Under the pieces are notes generated by a model. It searched no databases. It was not told the DNA's origin and saw nothing but the letters and a program-made list of their open reading frames with translations. This document shows, piece after piece, positions 13,001 through 25,676 of a stretch of DNA of 64,000 nt (its first letter is position 1; each line of letters starts with the position of its first letter). A program made the position numbers and the translations under genes. Source of the DNA: Tubulanus polymorphus (taxonomy: Eukaryota > Nemertea > Palaeonemertea > Tubulaniformes > Tubulanidae); contig NC_134025.1 in assembly GCF_964204645.1 (NCBI RefSeq), positions 4,283,001 to 4,347,000 of the forward strand, read 5' to 3'.

Positions 13001-16000
13001 ATGGGCATATTCAGACCTCTTTCACACTGCCTGTTAATGAATCATTATGTAAACAATAAATACTCAAAACAATATCACTTCCACAGATGTTCACAAACTC
13101 GATGAAAAATTGTATAGATTTGTATAGATACCTTACTTTCACAGCTAAATAAACGGCTTTCAATGCTCTTACAGTGCCAGTTTCATTACCACTAGGCTCA
13201 AATTCTATATATGCCCTGTACATCAATTAGAATAAAGTTCTACAGTTGATATCACATACATGTCTTAAATGTCATTTAGATTTCGTCTATTACGTACCTA
13301 CTATCTTCGAACGAAATGCTTTTTATTTTACCGCATTTGTATCTGTTTTGAAATACGTTTTCAATTTGGTGACGATAGAGTGCGCCCTGGTTTTGAGGTA
13401 GTCCTTTCATCTACAACAGTAATTTAGAAGCTAGGAAATCGAGTATCTAGAAGGAATATTATCACAAGACGAAATATAACATAGGAATAAATGAACGAAC
13501 CATTACAGATGTGAATGGATCATTTCCAGATAGTTCCTTCACAGCTTCTGCTTCATTGACTGGTATTCTAACAAAATAGTTCGGATAGAATGCACCGCAT
13601 AGAACAATCTAAAATAGACAATCACCAATGAACCAAAAAATACTAGGACAAAATACATAATCTAAAGCATAATTGTTTGCATTATATACCTTCAACATGA
13701 GTTCATCTTCCTGAGGATTAGGCACTCTGTTTGGACGGTTTGGAGGAAGAGTAATCTTGAATGCCGAAAGTCTGTTCGTCAATTCTTTAATCAAATCTTC
13801 AACCTAAGTATGTAAAGTACGTACAGAATTTTTCATAGATGAATGAGGCTCACCGAGTTTACTTAATGAAGAATTATTCACGTCTATACCTCCCTGAGAC
13901 GTCGTATTTGTAAATACCAGTCTCTACACCAGGCTCGTTCAGATCTAACTCCGCCACGTCGGAACTTTCCCTGTCTTTTGTTCTGCTCCCAAGTCTATCA
14001 AGAAATAAAACAAGTTTCAGTCAATAACTAATCGTACAGAAAAACACATGAATACGCATCACACGAACGTACCACATAAGCATTCTTCATGGCAAAACAA
14101 TCGCTATATGTCCATCTAGACCAGCCCACTTTATACCTACATAATAAGTTATTGTTGACATATTTGTTGTGTTTTTATGGGTTAAAGATAAAAAGTTTTG
14201 ATATGAAATAACATTTTCTTACCCATATGCGGAGAACTTTTCCTTAAACGGAGTTTGGAAAAAGGATGGTAGAGACAGACAGGCACCTAAATATACAGGG
14301 GGAATTTCAGATTGAAATATCCAGCAGTTATAACAGATACATGCATAGAACAGATATTCATCATACAGATATTCATCATACAGATTACACGGTATAGGTT
14401 TTTACCAATTATGAGACAATCCTCCAGCACACCAAAAATGTATCCGAGAATAAGCATTCTTCCGACATGTATATCGACAGGGAGAGAGGCGAGAACATTA
14501 CCGATAAATGTCAAATCTCCATCATGTGGATTCATTTGTCCTGATCTATGAGTTGTCAATGCTGCCACCTAAAATTACAGAATACATCAATCATAATTTC
14601 GACGTGACATTTTCAAGAAACAGGAATTAATATTAATCAACTCTTAATTCTAACCTCTTTCAGCATCAGGATAGTTCTTTCAATATCATCGAGTGGAGGT
14701 GGGGATAATGCAAGTGCAAACAACGCTTTCGGTTCTCCCATATTCAACTTCTTACACTTCAATATAACTTGTTCAAGCGGACAACGCTATAAAGATTCAA
14801 CAATCATTATCAGAAATTCAACACGAAAGAAATCCTTAGTAAGAGAATAATGATAAATTCGATGACTTACGAGCATTTCAGGAGTTCCATAATCGGGTAA
14901 TTCTTCGTAGAAATATCTAGTAACCATGCGATACACTCGACCACTGGTAACACGACCAGCTCTTCCTAAATACGACAACATCGTCAGTGAACGTGTCACT
15001 ATAGCATTTACAGCTCGGTAAGATTCTGAAACACACTTTACCTTTTCTCTGTAAACAATTTGCTTTTGCTGCCCATGTAACGATTAGACTAGTAATATTA
15101 GTGTCGGGATCACACCACAACACCTTCGTTAAACAGAAATCTATCACTGTAAAGATAAGGATAAGGCAAATATACTTGTAGATTGTAACAGGAAATTTTT
15201 GTAATTCATCAAACTTTTCGGATGAGAAATAAATGCTTCTGTTTACCATATTTGATATCCGGTACAGTAATGGAACTTTCAGCAATATTTGTGGACAAGA
15301 TGATTTTTCTCATTCCGGGTTCTGGAGGCAAAAACACTTGAGCTTGTTCTTCAAGTGTTATAGACGAATGCAATGGAAGCAACATCAAACTAGATATATA
15401 TCATAAATCATTGAATTATTAGTTGACTTTACTCATGTTTATGTATTGAGTATTGATATGATCACATACTTGAACTCCTCTTTATATTGGTTTAAATTAT
15501 CCATTACTTCAGAGATCTCGGCGAAACCTAACAACAAAACACACCATCAAATCAGAGTTAATCACCGATACAAGATTATGACTTTTGCGCATTGAAATTC
15601 ATTTGTTCTTACCAGGTAAGAATATCAACACGGTGCCTCTTTTTGGAGATAGACTATTATCATTCTTCATTATTCTAAAAATATATATGATACAATGTTA
15701 CTAAGCGATAAACCCCATATCACAATGTAGAAATACTGATTAGATACGCATTCGTTTTACACACCCTAATTCCTGTTTTTCCAGTTTATCAAAATGAGTG
15801 ATTAATTTCCCAGCTAATTCAACAGATATACTGTTTAAAGATGGTTTGTCCATGCTTGGGTCTGCAGGTAACTATAATTAAACAAAAAAGCACCACATTT
15901 ATATGAATTTTTGAGTACATATCAACAGTTTCATCATCCTTGATAGAATAAACATACTTCACCGAGTGACTTTAAATTTTCGATGTAGTATTCACCGACA

Positions 16001-18140
16001 TTATAGATCTTTCCTTCCACATCGACAACTGGGGCAGGTTCGAGTGAGTTTCCGACTGGAACGCCGAAATAATCAGCAAACAAAGCAGCATTGATTGTAG
16101 CAGACATGAGAATAACCTGAAACATAAACCAGTAACATCTCATGACTTAAACTCTTCACCTGCTGCGATCTTAAGAGGACTAAATCTTTAAATTACCTTG
16201 ACGTGTTTCGAGTTTTCTCTCAACAACTTCCTTACGACGAGAAGCGAAAAATCAGTGTCTTGATCTCGTTCATGAACCTAAAATCCATGAGTGAAAGATG
16301 TAAAATGACGAGAGATTTAGCAAAATTATATTCTCTTTGTTCTCTGTACGAGTCGATATCGCCGTATCTTCATGGCTTGGTGAATAAGGCAGGTGATGGG
16401 TTTGAATCCTGTGCTATTCGGTCTGGACATATGTCAGTATTCTCCGACTCACTGATCTTACAAGTCATACGTAGACAGTTCCATGAATCTTCAACTGGAT
16501 GAAGGAAGGGCAGAAGGGCAGCGGAAGAAGAAGCGAAATGTGCAAACCTCATCAAGAATAACATGCGTATATTGAAGCATGTTTTTAGTGTTAATCAGTT
16601 TTTCCAGAAGAACTCCCGTCGTCACGTAAAGAATTCTAGTGTCGTCGCAACCAACTCGATCACGAGCAACCTAAAAAAATACAACGGTCAATTTTTCAAC
16701 GCAAATCACAGCAGTTTGGTTGTAAACAAATAAAGACGAATTAAATGAAACATCTAACTATACCTGATAACCACATATTCCGCCAATATTCCAATGTCTC
16801 TCTGAACACACGCGTTTAGCGATACTCATCGCCGCTATTCGTCTCGGTTGAGTAACTATGATGTTACAGTATTTGTTTTCGAGAGCGTAATAATCGAGAA
16901 TATACTGCGGCACTTGCGTAGTTTTACCGCTTCCAGTAGATCCTTGAATTACAGTTACAGGATTGCTTTCGATTGTATGGATAATCTGAAAAGCGGATTC
17001 ATATCATAGTTCATCGACATTAATCTCAATGAAAGAAGTGTGGTCCAACAAGGTGAATACTTTCCCCCCTTTTACAAACGCCCTTCGTTTTCCCTGATTT
17101 TTCCATTTGATAATGCGAAATTCTCTGAGTGAGTCGGAGAAATTTTTTGGTTTAAACCGTTACTATTCATTCAATTTTTCATTGAATCACGTACTGCTTA
17201 AGAAACATGAGGTCAATAGCATTAGGCATTCTCAAATTCCCTGGGTTTTCCATGTTTTACGTAAAATTTGTTCTCTAGTTTTTCAGTGGCCACCCCGTCT
17301 TAATTAGTGACCAACATCTTACAGACCATTCGGTCACCACGCATCTCATAGAACATTCAATAACTCACCTCATCATGGAACTGAGTTATTGGCAGCTTTT
17401 TGTCATAAACCGTGTCAAAATCATATTCCTTGTAGACATCGTTGTTCTGTTCTCGTAAGGAATCTAGAGTCGCTACGCTACCGCTGATATAACTAGCAGT
17501 TTCTATCTCGTCCATTTTTGTTGATGCAGAAACTACTGTAGCCGTGTCATCGTCTTCTTCGGGTATATCATCCTAAATTCAAAAATCAAATCAACTTTAT
17601 TATCAACAGGTTCGTATTCAATTAAGAGGTGACAGCTTTATGTTGAATACAATATAAACCTTGTGTCTCAAAGATTCGAGATACTTTTCTTGGTAGTAAG
17701 CAGCATAATCAACTGGTCCATTTACACGGGTATGTCTGGAATTTACACGGAAAAAATTTTTCTTCATTTGGAAATATTAATCCTCACAATCAGAGATAGA
17801 TGATATAACTAAACAGTTCAATGTAGGCCTTGGGGTAAGACAAGACAGGGACAGAGTACCAAAGCGGCGCACTGGTCTGAGGGAGTTCCACTGAGGTGAA
17901 GATGATAAGACAAATTTTTGTTCATTGAATTGGGCCAGGGCCAAGGGTTAATTAACTTGCGTACATTTTGTATGCTGGAGCAATGGGTTTATAGACCTCA
18001 GGATCACATGGCTGGCCTTTCTCGTCTAAGGGTTTGCCACCAGAAACACTGCGACTGTGAGTTTCTGCTTTCACTGTTTTCCCAATTGCAAACCAGTCGT
18101 CTATTTGTTCAAGTGTCAGATCTTGCACAGTGCGACTCAT
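10016..18140 (-). CDS. TDRD9: TDRD9 / Spindle-E, DEVH RNA helicase with Tudor domain
   Basis: Germline piRNA-pathway helicase acting in cytoplasmic granules (known role). Thirty-six exons read from ATG at 18140: 17965-18140, 17660-17735, 17369-17572, 16764-16985, 16548-16670, 16197-16277, 15958-16116, 15765-15871, 15613-15674, 15470-15527, 15247-15389, 15042-15146, 14871-14965, 14655-14786, 14406-14568, 14223-14286, 14073-14136, 13890-13994, 13690-13803, 13501-13608, 13298-13410, 13132-13215, 12893-13030, 12716-12806, 12515-12616, 12277-12420, 12101-12196, 11895-12023, 11557-11811, 11372-11442, 11084-11290, 10867-11005, 10665-10780, 10514-10580, 10258-10439, 10016-10136. Total is 1471 aa; human is about 1380. 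N-terminal [16 protein letters not shown] is typical of the family. Walker A is GSTGSGKT (167-174), DEVHER near 266, SAT 299-301, [13 protein letters not shown] motif V, GRAGR near 506. The Tudor domain is about 925-1045 with [10 protein letters not shown]-terminal C2H2-like finger (C1441, C1444, H1457, H1463) ends the protein. The exon 1 donor (GTACGC) is the weakest call. Confidence 0.95.
17041..17295. repeat. dispersed repeat copy A inside a TDRD9 intron
   Basis: Shares 'ttttccctgatttttccat', 'ctctgagtgagtcggagaaat' type sequence, 'ggtttaa', 'acatg..ggtcaatag' and 'ccctgggttttccatg' with the copy at 19505-19888. It ends in GTGGCCACCC, the inverse of the GGGTGGCCAC that begins the other copy, so the family looks like an inverted-repeat (MITE-like) element. 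The empty target of the nested foldback is near 17207-17220. Confidence 0.7.
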
Positions 18141-19362
18141 TTTTGTTAATGAGTTACTGAATGACGCGTGGATAGATCTTATCTATCTCTAATTAGTGGC
18201 ATTCAAGAAGTTCACACGAGATAAACTAATAAAGCATCAGGAATCGAATCTTCCTTTCAGTTTAATTGACAGTTAGTTCCAGTACACGAGGGCCACATAT
18301 TCCATGTGAAAGCCATATAGTCGACGCATGCGTATTGCATATTTTCCGCCTATGTCGATTTGGATTTAACTTGAAAATCTGCCAGCACTTCACAGGGACT
18401 GGTAGTGGCAGCACTTGCCGATCTCTTCACCATTGGGCATTTTGTATCGGACAGTGACCGAAATCTATCATGCAAGATGTTATTCCTCAAAACAAATGAA
18501 ACAAGACCAAGAAAAAGAATTTGATTTAACTTTTTGGAATTTTATTAAATGAAAACTAGTAATAATACTACTCCATATACAGATCATTATTTACATAAAT
18601 TACAGTTTTTCTGTTTCGTCAGTTCAAACAAATTCTTCATATATAACGATATATCTTAGGTTATAAGAGAAAAAAACATATAAAATTCACAGACGAGGTC
18701 GTCGATCAGTTACAAACTTTCCTCATTTTGTGACCCAACTTGAAACAACAAAATGTTTCCTATCGAAATATTCGAAAACCGAAATGTGTAGAAATCAAAA
18801 TCGTTTCTACAATTATTCATTTAAGAGAAAGCAAATTAAAAACCATGAGGTCAGTTTCAGCTTTTTCCAGCCCAGGTATTTTTTAATAATAAATTGAATG
18901 CAATTCATTTGCGATCTAACAAAAATTGAAGGTAAGCCCACACATTTTTGTTACAGGCAAAATCAAGGATTTAACTGTAAATTACTCAAGTTACAAAAAC
19001 TTCACAAGTAAATTACTCAAAGTTACAAAAACTTTATCAGTACTGTCAGGAAATACTAATCAGCGTTTTATGAAAGCAAACTAATTAGCAGTGGTATAAA
19101 ACAGTGCACACTACACTAATAACTAATAATCTGTATCACAGATTTTATATAAATTACATGTACAAAAATACTTCGTTTAATTACTTATTTTTGATACAAC
19201 AATCCGATACATATCGATCGATATATCATTGATGCTAACTTAGTTGAAAAAATATCAACATTTAACAATGTCTTTAGAAATTCAAAGTTATCACAAATTG
19301 TGTCTATATCAATCAGATTGTCGGAATCCGTTTGTTCATTTGATCGATGAAACAGAAAAGAT
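18141..19362. other. TDRD9 upstream region and CEP43 3' UTR
   Basis: TDRD9 and CEP43 lie head-to-tail on the minus strand. The part up to about 18540 is the likely TDRD9 promoter and 5' leader. From about 18541 to 19362 is the probable 3' UTR of CEP43, very AT-rich. No other gene seen. Confidence 0.55.
18541..18546 (-). terminator. polyadenylation signal of CEP43
   Basis: AATAAA on the minus strand (TTTATT on plus), about 820 bp after the CEP43 stop and about 400 bp before the TDRD9 start. Confidence 0.45.
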
Positions 19363-22300
19363 TTACGGCGTTATAACATCTTCCATATAATCGAATCCAC
19401 CCGTACTGTTCACTGATATTGATTTATCCGTCGTAAGGTCATCAAACTAAAATGGAACAACAATAACATACACGTATTTATCAATCTATAACCGTTTGAT
19501 CGAAGGGTGGCCACTTTCTGCCCATTCACAAATCACCTGAGTTTTCCCTTATTTTCCATGTGATTACACAAAATTCCCCGAGTGAATCAGAGAAATTTCT
19601 AGGTTTAAGATGTTACAATTGATTTATCTTTTATTGTATCATATATTGAGGAGTAAACATGTGGGCCCAGTTTCACGAAAAAGTTTAAGCCTGAAACGGT
19701 TAAGTTGGAATTGTTGTCCTTATTGAAAACATGATGTAACCAATGGCAATTACACCAAACATTTGAGTTTAACTTTTTTGTGAAACTGAGCCCTGGTCAA
19801 TAGAATTATCTGAATTTCCCGAGTTTTCCTGGTAAAATTTGTCAAATTCTCTGAGTTTCCCTGATTTTTCCAGGTCAGCGGCAACCTGCTACAGATTATT
19901 CATGCTTTATTCTATTACGTTATATATTCTCAAGCAATGTGCATGTAGGGCTGATAACTGGAATCGATAAGACTGAATTATATACTTATGAAGCTCAGAT
20001 CTTACCCCGCTATTGCTACTTTTAAGCAGATCATCAGCTCCAGACAGATCTTCATCAACCTCCTCGTCTATCTCTTCAGCAATACTTAATGTCTTTTGTT
20101 CAGATTTTTCTGACCGTGCACTTAATTTGCTCATGCTAGGTGGAGAAAACAAGATACGTAGAGGTATAAAACAGCGAGAATAGCTGAATGGATAAGAACA
20201 TTCAAACATCCAAGCAGGCAATACATGCAGTTTCTGGCAAAAGCTACTTACCCAGAGCTCATGAAATCTTCTTCATAGTCGTCATCGTCGGGAACATCTT
20301 AAAACATATCAATATCATACAACATATATAGCACTGACCTTAGATAGGGCATACAGTAGTTCCGATTTTAGAAAACTATATTTACCAAATCCTAAATCAG
20401 CTATTTTCTTATCAATGGCCTTAATATCTTTTTCAAGATCCGATTGTTTCCCTTTATCTGAAAAGAAAATAGAATCCCTATTGATTATAGACCTAGAGAG
20501 CTGACTCCATTGTGTGTGTGCTTCTCATTAATCAGAGGAATCCTACCATTTGATGATAATCCCGGTAAAGGAGGCACGTCTTTCAATGAACCGAGACCAC
20601 CAACACCACGTCGATCATTTAAGGACGGAAGATCGTTCAAGGAAGTTAAGTTCCCAGAATTTTGTTTGGCAGCAGTAGCGGGTGCAGGTTTATCGTGTGT
20701 CAACGAAGATCCAGTCTTTTCTTTTTTATCACTGTCAAATAGAACAAATTTTCCTCAAATCAGATCAAAACATCCTTCATAATCAAGTTACATCATCGGT
20801 TTGTTCCTGCAATAAGCGTGAACGTACGTCCATTATACATGTGCCATTGTTAAGAATTTATGAAGGAATACATGATATATCTACGGATATACTGTCTATC
20901 CTATTCTAAAGATCACAATCTAATTGTATGTTGTTTTTTTTACCTCACTACATATTAGCTACCGATACTAGTCATTTATGTTTTGAAAAGTCAGAAGATG
21001 AAGGAGAATTGATGAAACAGAGAAGGAAAAATGGATTCTTTAAATAACAAACTGGTATTATCTACTGGTATTTAGTTTTACAATCTTTTACACTTTAACT
21101 TTAACTATGACAAAAAGCAGCGTAGGTTAGTGATTAGAATATTAATCAACACTATATATAATCATCTACACAAAAAACAGCAATCTATTCTTAAGCATTT
21201 GCAAGGAAAGACAGAGGAAATAAAATCTGAGGATCTGATCATATGAAATTGAAAAAAGATCTAAAGCGAAAAGCATGAAATCTGCACTAAATTTAGTAGT
21301 GGTGGTAACCTACAATTTTAAATTCTTGATTAATTTCCTCTTTGAGCTATATGATAATTTGAGAAAAATTACAAACAATTATTAGTTTAATCACATATTT
21401 TTGAGAAAGATTACATACTACACACAGCTCTATCATTAAAATCCATTCTCAGTTAGTATTAGATATTTGATAACTAATCATTCATTAATTTACTTGACAT
21501 TTCCCGATTAATAATACAAATATATCCTTGAATAAGGACGTTTAAAATCGATTTTGCTACTTGGGAATTAAAAGTCCCATCACCATGCGTTGATTACCTG
21601 GCTCCAAAAGTGAATTTTGGAATCTGAGAAGGCTTTGGTGAATTCGGACTTCGTGGCGGATTCAATTTATTCTGTTTTCTTTTTTAATGATTAAACAGAA
21701 AACAGTTATTAAGAGACGGAATTGAAAATGCCTACTTGAATAAATGCCATCTTGTGATAGAACAACAAACAAAGATCAACCAACACCTCAAGAAAAGATC
21801 AAAGGCAAAAAATGACTAAACAATAAGCATCATTTGAATCTGTAGTCCCCGCATATTGACATATCTTACAATAATAATGACATAAGTTACAAGAATAAAC
21901 ATCGCTCTGTTAGTTCTCGATAAATAAAGCTCAGAATAGCAGCATTATAAAGCACGTTTTAAACAAACAAAGCATTAGTCTTGCCTGTATTATAGAATAC
22001 ATATTGTGTAGAAGTTGTACATCGTCAGGCCAAAGCAAAATATTGAACGGCAAAGATTATATTACAGCGCATTTCTCTCCCACTGCCTTTACAACAATAA
22101 GTCATAAGGCTTGGATAGAATAAACCATTCTATACGTAGACAGGAAAGATGTGAAGTCAACATACCTTACTAACGGTTTTGATTTATCAGTTATTGGTAA
22201 TGGATCGTCGAAGAATGGATCATCCTCCGGTTCACTGCCGAGTACGTCTGCTAAAGCTGCCGATCCATTCGTTTGTTTCTCCGATATCGACGAGCGTTCT

Positions 22301-25300
22301 GATATTTGTTCAGATATCGACGAACGCAGTGATTTTTCATTTTCCTGAGATTTCTGATTGGACATAGCATCTCCATTTACCATTTTAATAGTCGGAGAAT
22401 TCGGCGCACTATTCGGCTAGAAACAAAATCATAAATCAGCGACAAAAGCCTTAACAATACTGGTTAACATATGTAAACAATGGAATGTACATTACCTTAC
22501 GGATTGGGGATGGAATTTTTGAATACAATGAATCGGAATTGCTTTTTCGTGGTGACTTCAGCTCCGAAAGGTCATGTGATACGACACTTTTACACAATAT
22601 GAACAGCCGTTTATACATAGCAACAAATTCATCAAAATCAATGCCTACAATAAATCAATAATGTAATTTCATACACACACACACACACACGTTTTTTGTC
22701 TTTTATATGATATAAAAAGAAAGCTTACCATTACTGAAATCTCGATCAGAGGCTCTGAACTCATCGTTTACATATCGTTCCAACATGTTTCTGTAGAATG
22801 ATAAAATAAGAGATAAAGTAAGATAATTCAGACAGATGATGTTTATCTGATATCGATGTTGATGAGTTTTTACCTGTGGAAATTTGGAAACATGTCTACG
22901 AACAGATTTCTGAGTTCATCTTTATCAATAACACCATTCTGATCCTATAAGTAAATCCGAGATCAAAATGAATATGTAAGAATATGAACAAAGCTTAGTT
23001 GAAGGTGTGATTTTCATTACCTTATCATATTCCTTGAACTTCTCTTTTGCATCATCAATTTGTACCTGAGATAAATCCTGTAAAAATGTGGAAAATATGT
23101 TGAACGCATGTTAAATTTAGTTATTACCACAAATGGTCGAGTAACTTCACTAATAAGTTAATAGTAACATTTTGTGTAAATACATCATGAACTAAACACG
23201 CATTGAACGAACGTCACAAAACAGATATTGACATACAGTAACATGAAGCAAGCTAAACACCATCTATAGATATTAATCAAGAATTCTATATGTAACATAT
23301 AGACATGTATTCCCACTAATGCAAATGCGAAGGTTTTGATTGTGATAAGGATTCAAATCATTCAAGGGTGTAAAGAATCTAATAATCATAACTGCAAAAT
23401 ATGATAAAACTGTGTATTTCCCACAAAATGGATTTATAGTTCTAAATTTGTTTAGTTTTTGGCTAAGCCTAAGGAATCAGTCATACGGTATATCACATGT
23501 GTTTTTGTAATTAAAGTGCTTAAAAAAATAATCCCTCCAAAAAGCAGTGACTGGGATAGGCGTGACTCGGACATGCAGATTGTACAATGAACGTCTATAA
23601 CCATGCTAACATATATACCTTCGGGATTTTTATGAACTGTGACGTATCCTGCAGAAAGTAAGATGATTGTTAGTGAAAAAGATGAAAATATTCAGATCGT
23701 ATCAGACAACATGCACATGAAGATTCTCCAAGTCATAGAGATATGTGCAGAAAATGTAAGTGAAGACAAATATTATTTGCAGATGCAATGAAAACACTTG
23801 TTTCTAAAGTGGATTTTTTTTTGTGATTTTGAAAGTGCAATTATATGAACGCAAAGTGGATTTTCCAATTTGAATTTGCCTCCATTTCAAACAAACCTTA
23901 GTTATATAATTCTACAACAAAAGATACATTACGTTTAATGTAAACTAAAACAGGAAAGCTTTAAGAATTTAATAAGTCAATTTACTGGTTCGGGGAAGGT
24001 CAGGTTGATTTCAGTGTGTCACAATAAGAGTTTAAGATAGAAAGAATCGATAGATACAACAAAAAACCAACCTCATCCTCATCATTATCCTGTTTGCAGA
24101 TCAGAATATATGCAATTGTGGAGGTTTTTTTTAATGATAAGATCATTTTACTCAACAATTCAAACTTAGGATATAATAATTGTGTTATAAATATACATAC
24201 CTCTGTGGTAGAATTCAATTTACCACGACTGACTTGTTCACTTGTAGAACGTTTCACAAACTCAGCTAGAAGTGGTGCACTGGCCGGTCCATCTGGCTCA
24301 ATGATATTCAACTCCCTCGCCAATTCATGCCGGCCTTCATTTAACTCTCGCTGAAAATGACAATTTAAGGTAAGATTCAAGAAGGAATCGGATAGTCAAA
24401 ACACCTGAAAAATATCTGAATAAAATGCTTACAAATCCAGATTCCGGATCGAAGACGGCAAGAGTAAATTCGAGCCCAAAATACTCCAGAAATTCTCTCA
24501 CCAAACCAGCAACTACACAACCTGATAAAAGAGCCAGTTTTTCAGTTTATCTCATGGTTACAATCAAAATGATAATGTCCACGACTGTAGAATGTTACCT
24601 TCTTTTGTAGAAAGGAATTTCTGAAGTTTTTGATTCACGAAAGGTTTTTTATTCTGAAAAAAAAAGAAGCATCATATTAGAGTAAAGTATTCACAATGTA
24701 AATGTGCAAGACAAATCTTATATTAGTTTTACTTAGCCTACCTGTATATGCTCTTGTTCCTCCAATGCAAGAAAAACACTAGCTCTAAGTTGAGCCTACA
24801 ACAAAATCGGTACGGTTAATTGTAAATTGAACTACCGATCTGCCAAACAATTCTCAATCATTTACTTATGCTGACATCCTTTTCATAAAAAATAGAAAAT
24901 TTGGCCTCGTTGAACTTGTAAACAAATAAACTGTCACATCAGGCCTATCAGAACTTATGACTTTCTGCTGACAGATTCTAAGAGCCACTAAATTATTTTA
25001 CAATCAATGTCAGAATTAAGAATAAGTGAAAGGCAAACTCAATCAAAACAGGCTTCAACTCAAAGTATGTCAAGGCACCAATAATGAAAGGAATATCAAC
25101 TTCATTGACAATTCGTTCAATATAGTTTATGTCCCCCTGCACACATAACTCCTAGAATTAAATAGGTCCAGTTATTATTATCGAATGAAAAGAAAGCAAT
25201 CCAATGTATTAATATCAAATATATTTTGAATGCCGCCCAACAAATTTTAGGAGGGAGTTAGCGATAATAAATTTAGATCATGCTGACAGACATAGTAGGC

Positions 25301-25676
25301 CTATTCAACTTATTATTATGCGATTACACGGTCAGTGGCATTAATTATAGGAAGATGATGCTGTTAAGAAGAGTAGGTTTAGCTGACAAAAACACATTTA
25401 ACCCAGTTGAAACAAATGATAGCAATAAAATTAATTGACAAATGACAGTGCGTGAACTAGCTCTGGCAAGCGTGTGTAAACGGTAATTTCTTCAATTCTA
25501 CGTTTGAATCAGCATCTTTTAAACATTTCTCGACTAAGAGGAAAATAATACATTAATCGAAACAATTTGTTGTATTCATAGAAAGTAATTCTTACCCTTA
25601 TCTTGCCTAAAACACCGTTATTTTCCAAACTTTGTGCCACTAAATCGCGAAGCTCCGTATCTTCTTCGGCCGCCAT
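19363..25676 (-). CDS. CEP43: CEP43 (FGFR1OP/FOP) centrosomal protein with EF-hand insert
   Basis: Centriolar satellite and basal-body protein that anchors microtubules (known role). Eighteen exons from ATG at 25676: 25596-25676, 24742-24795, 24599-24653, 24433-24521, 24201-24350, 24072-24089, 23619-23648, 23021-23077, 22874-22944, 22729-22790, 22496-22644, 22171-22416, 21598-21671, 20547-20731, 20386-20457, 20252-20297, 20006-20135, 19363-19446. Total is 550 aa; human is 399. MAAEEDTELRDLVAQSLENN starts the protein; AQLRASVFLALEEQE follows; the LisH-like part is 64-93. FFDDPLPI, GLGSLKDVPPLPGLSS, DDDDYEEDF, ARSEKSE and the terminal DYMEDV all match the vertebrate order. Between them lie two EF-hand loops: 177-188 (DKDQNGVIDKDE, canonical) and 217-228 (DRDFSNGIDFDE). 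Exons of 18 and 30 nt precede them. The donor at 22171 is chosen because it keeps phase; one 5 nt further on would not. Confidence 0.93.
19505..19888. repeat. dispersed repeat copy B in a CEP43 intron
   Basis: Begins GGGTGGCCAC and shares long stretches with the copy at 17041-17295 ('cctgagttttccctta', 'gagtgaatcagagaaattt', 'ggtcaatag', 'cccgagttttcc'). It is interrupted by a foldback element at 19663-19793 that the other copy lacks. Confidence 0.7.
19663..19793. mobile_element. foldback (MITE-like) element nested in repeat copy B
   Basis: About 131 bp with terminal inverted repeats of about 26 bp: GGGCCCAGTTTCACGAAAAA on the left, and the inverse AACTTTTTTGTGAAACTGAG then CCC on the right. 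Flanks read 'aaacatg-tg' and 'tg-gtcaatag', so a TG or similar short duplication is possible. No coding capacity; presumably moved by a transposase elsewhere. Confidence 0.75.
22673..22690. repeat. CA dinucleotide microsatellite
   Basis: Nine CA/AC repeats in a CEP43 intron, just 3' (on the plus strand) of the short exon at 22496-22644. Confidence 0.9.

Noticed and set aside
14917-15285. 122-codon minus ORF
   Set aside because: TDRD9 exon 15042-15146 continued into introns and, out of frame, into neighbouring exons.
16203-16502. 99-codon plus ORF inside TDRD9
   Set aside because: It overlaps a TDRD9 exon in antisense and an intron; no family resemblance.
24000-24380. 126-codon minus ORF
   Set aside because: It is the CEP43 exon 24201-24350 read through into its flanking introns.
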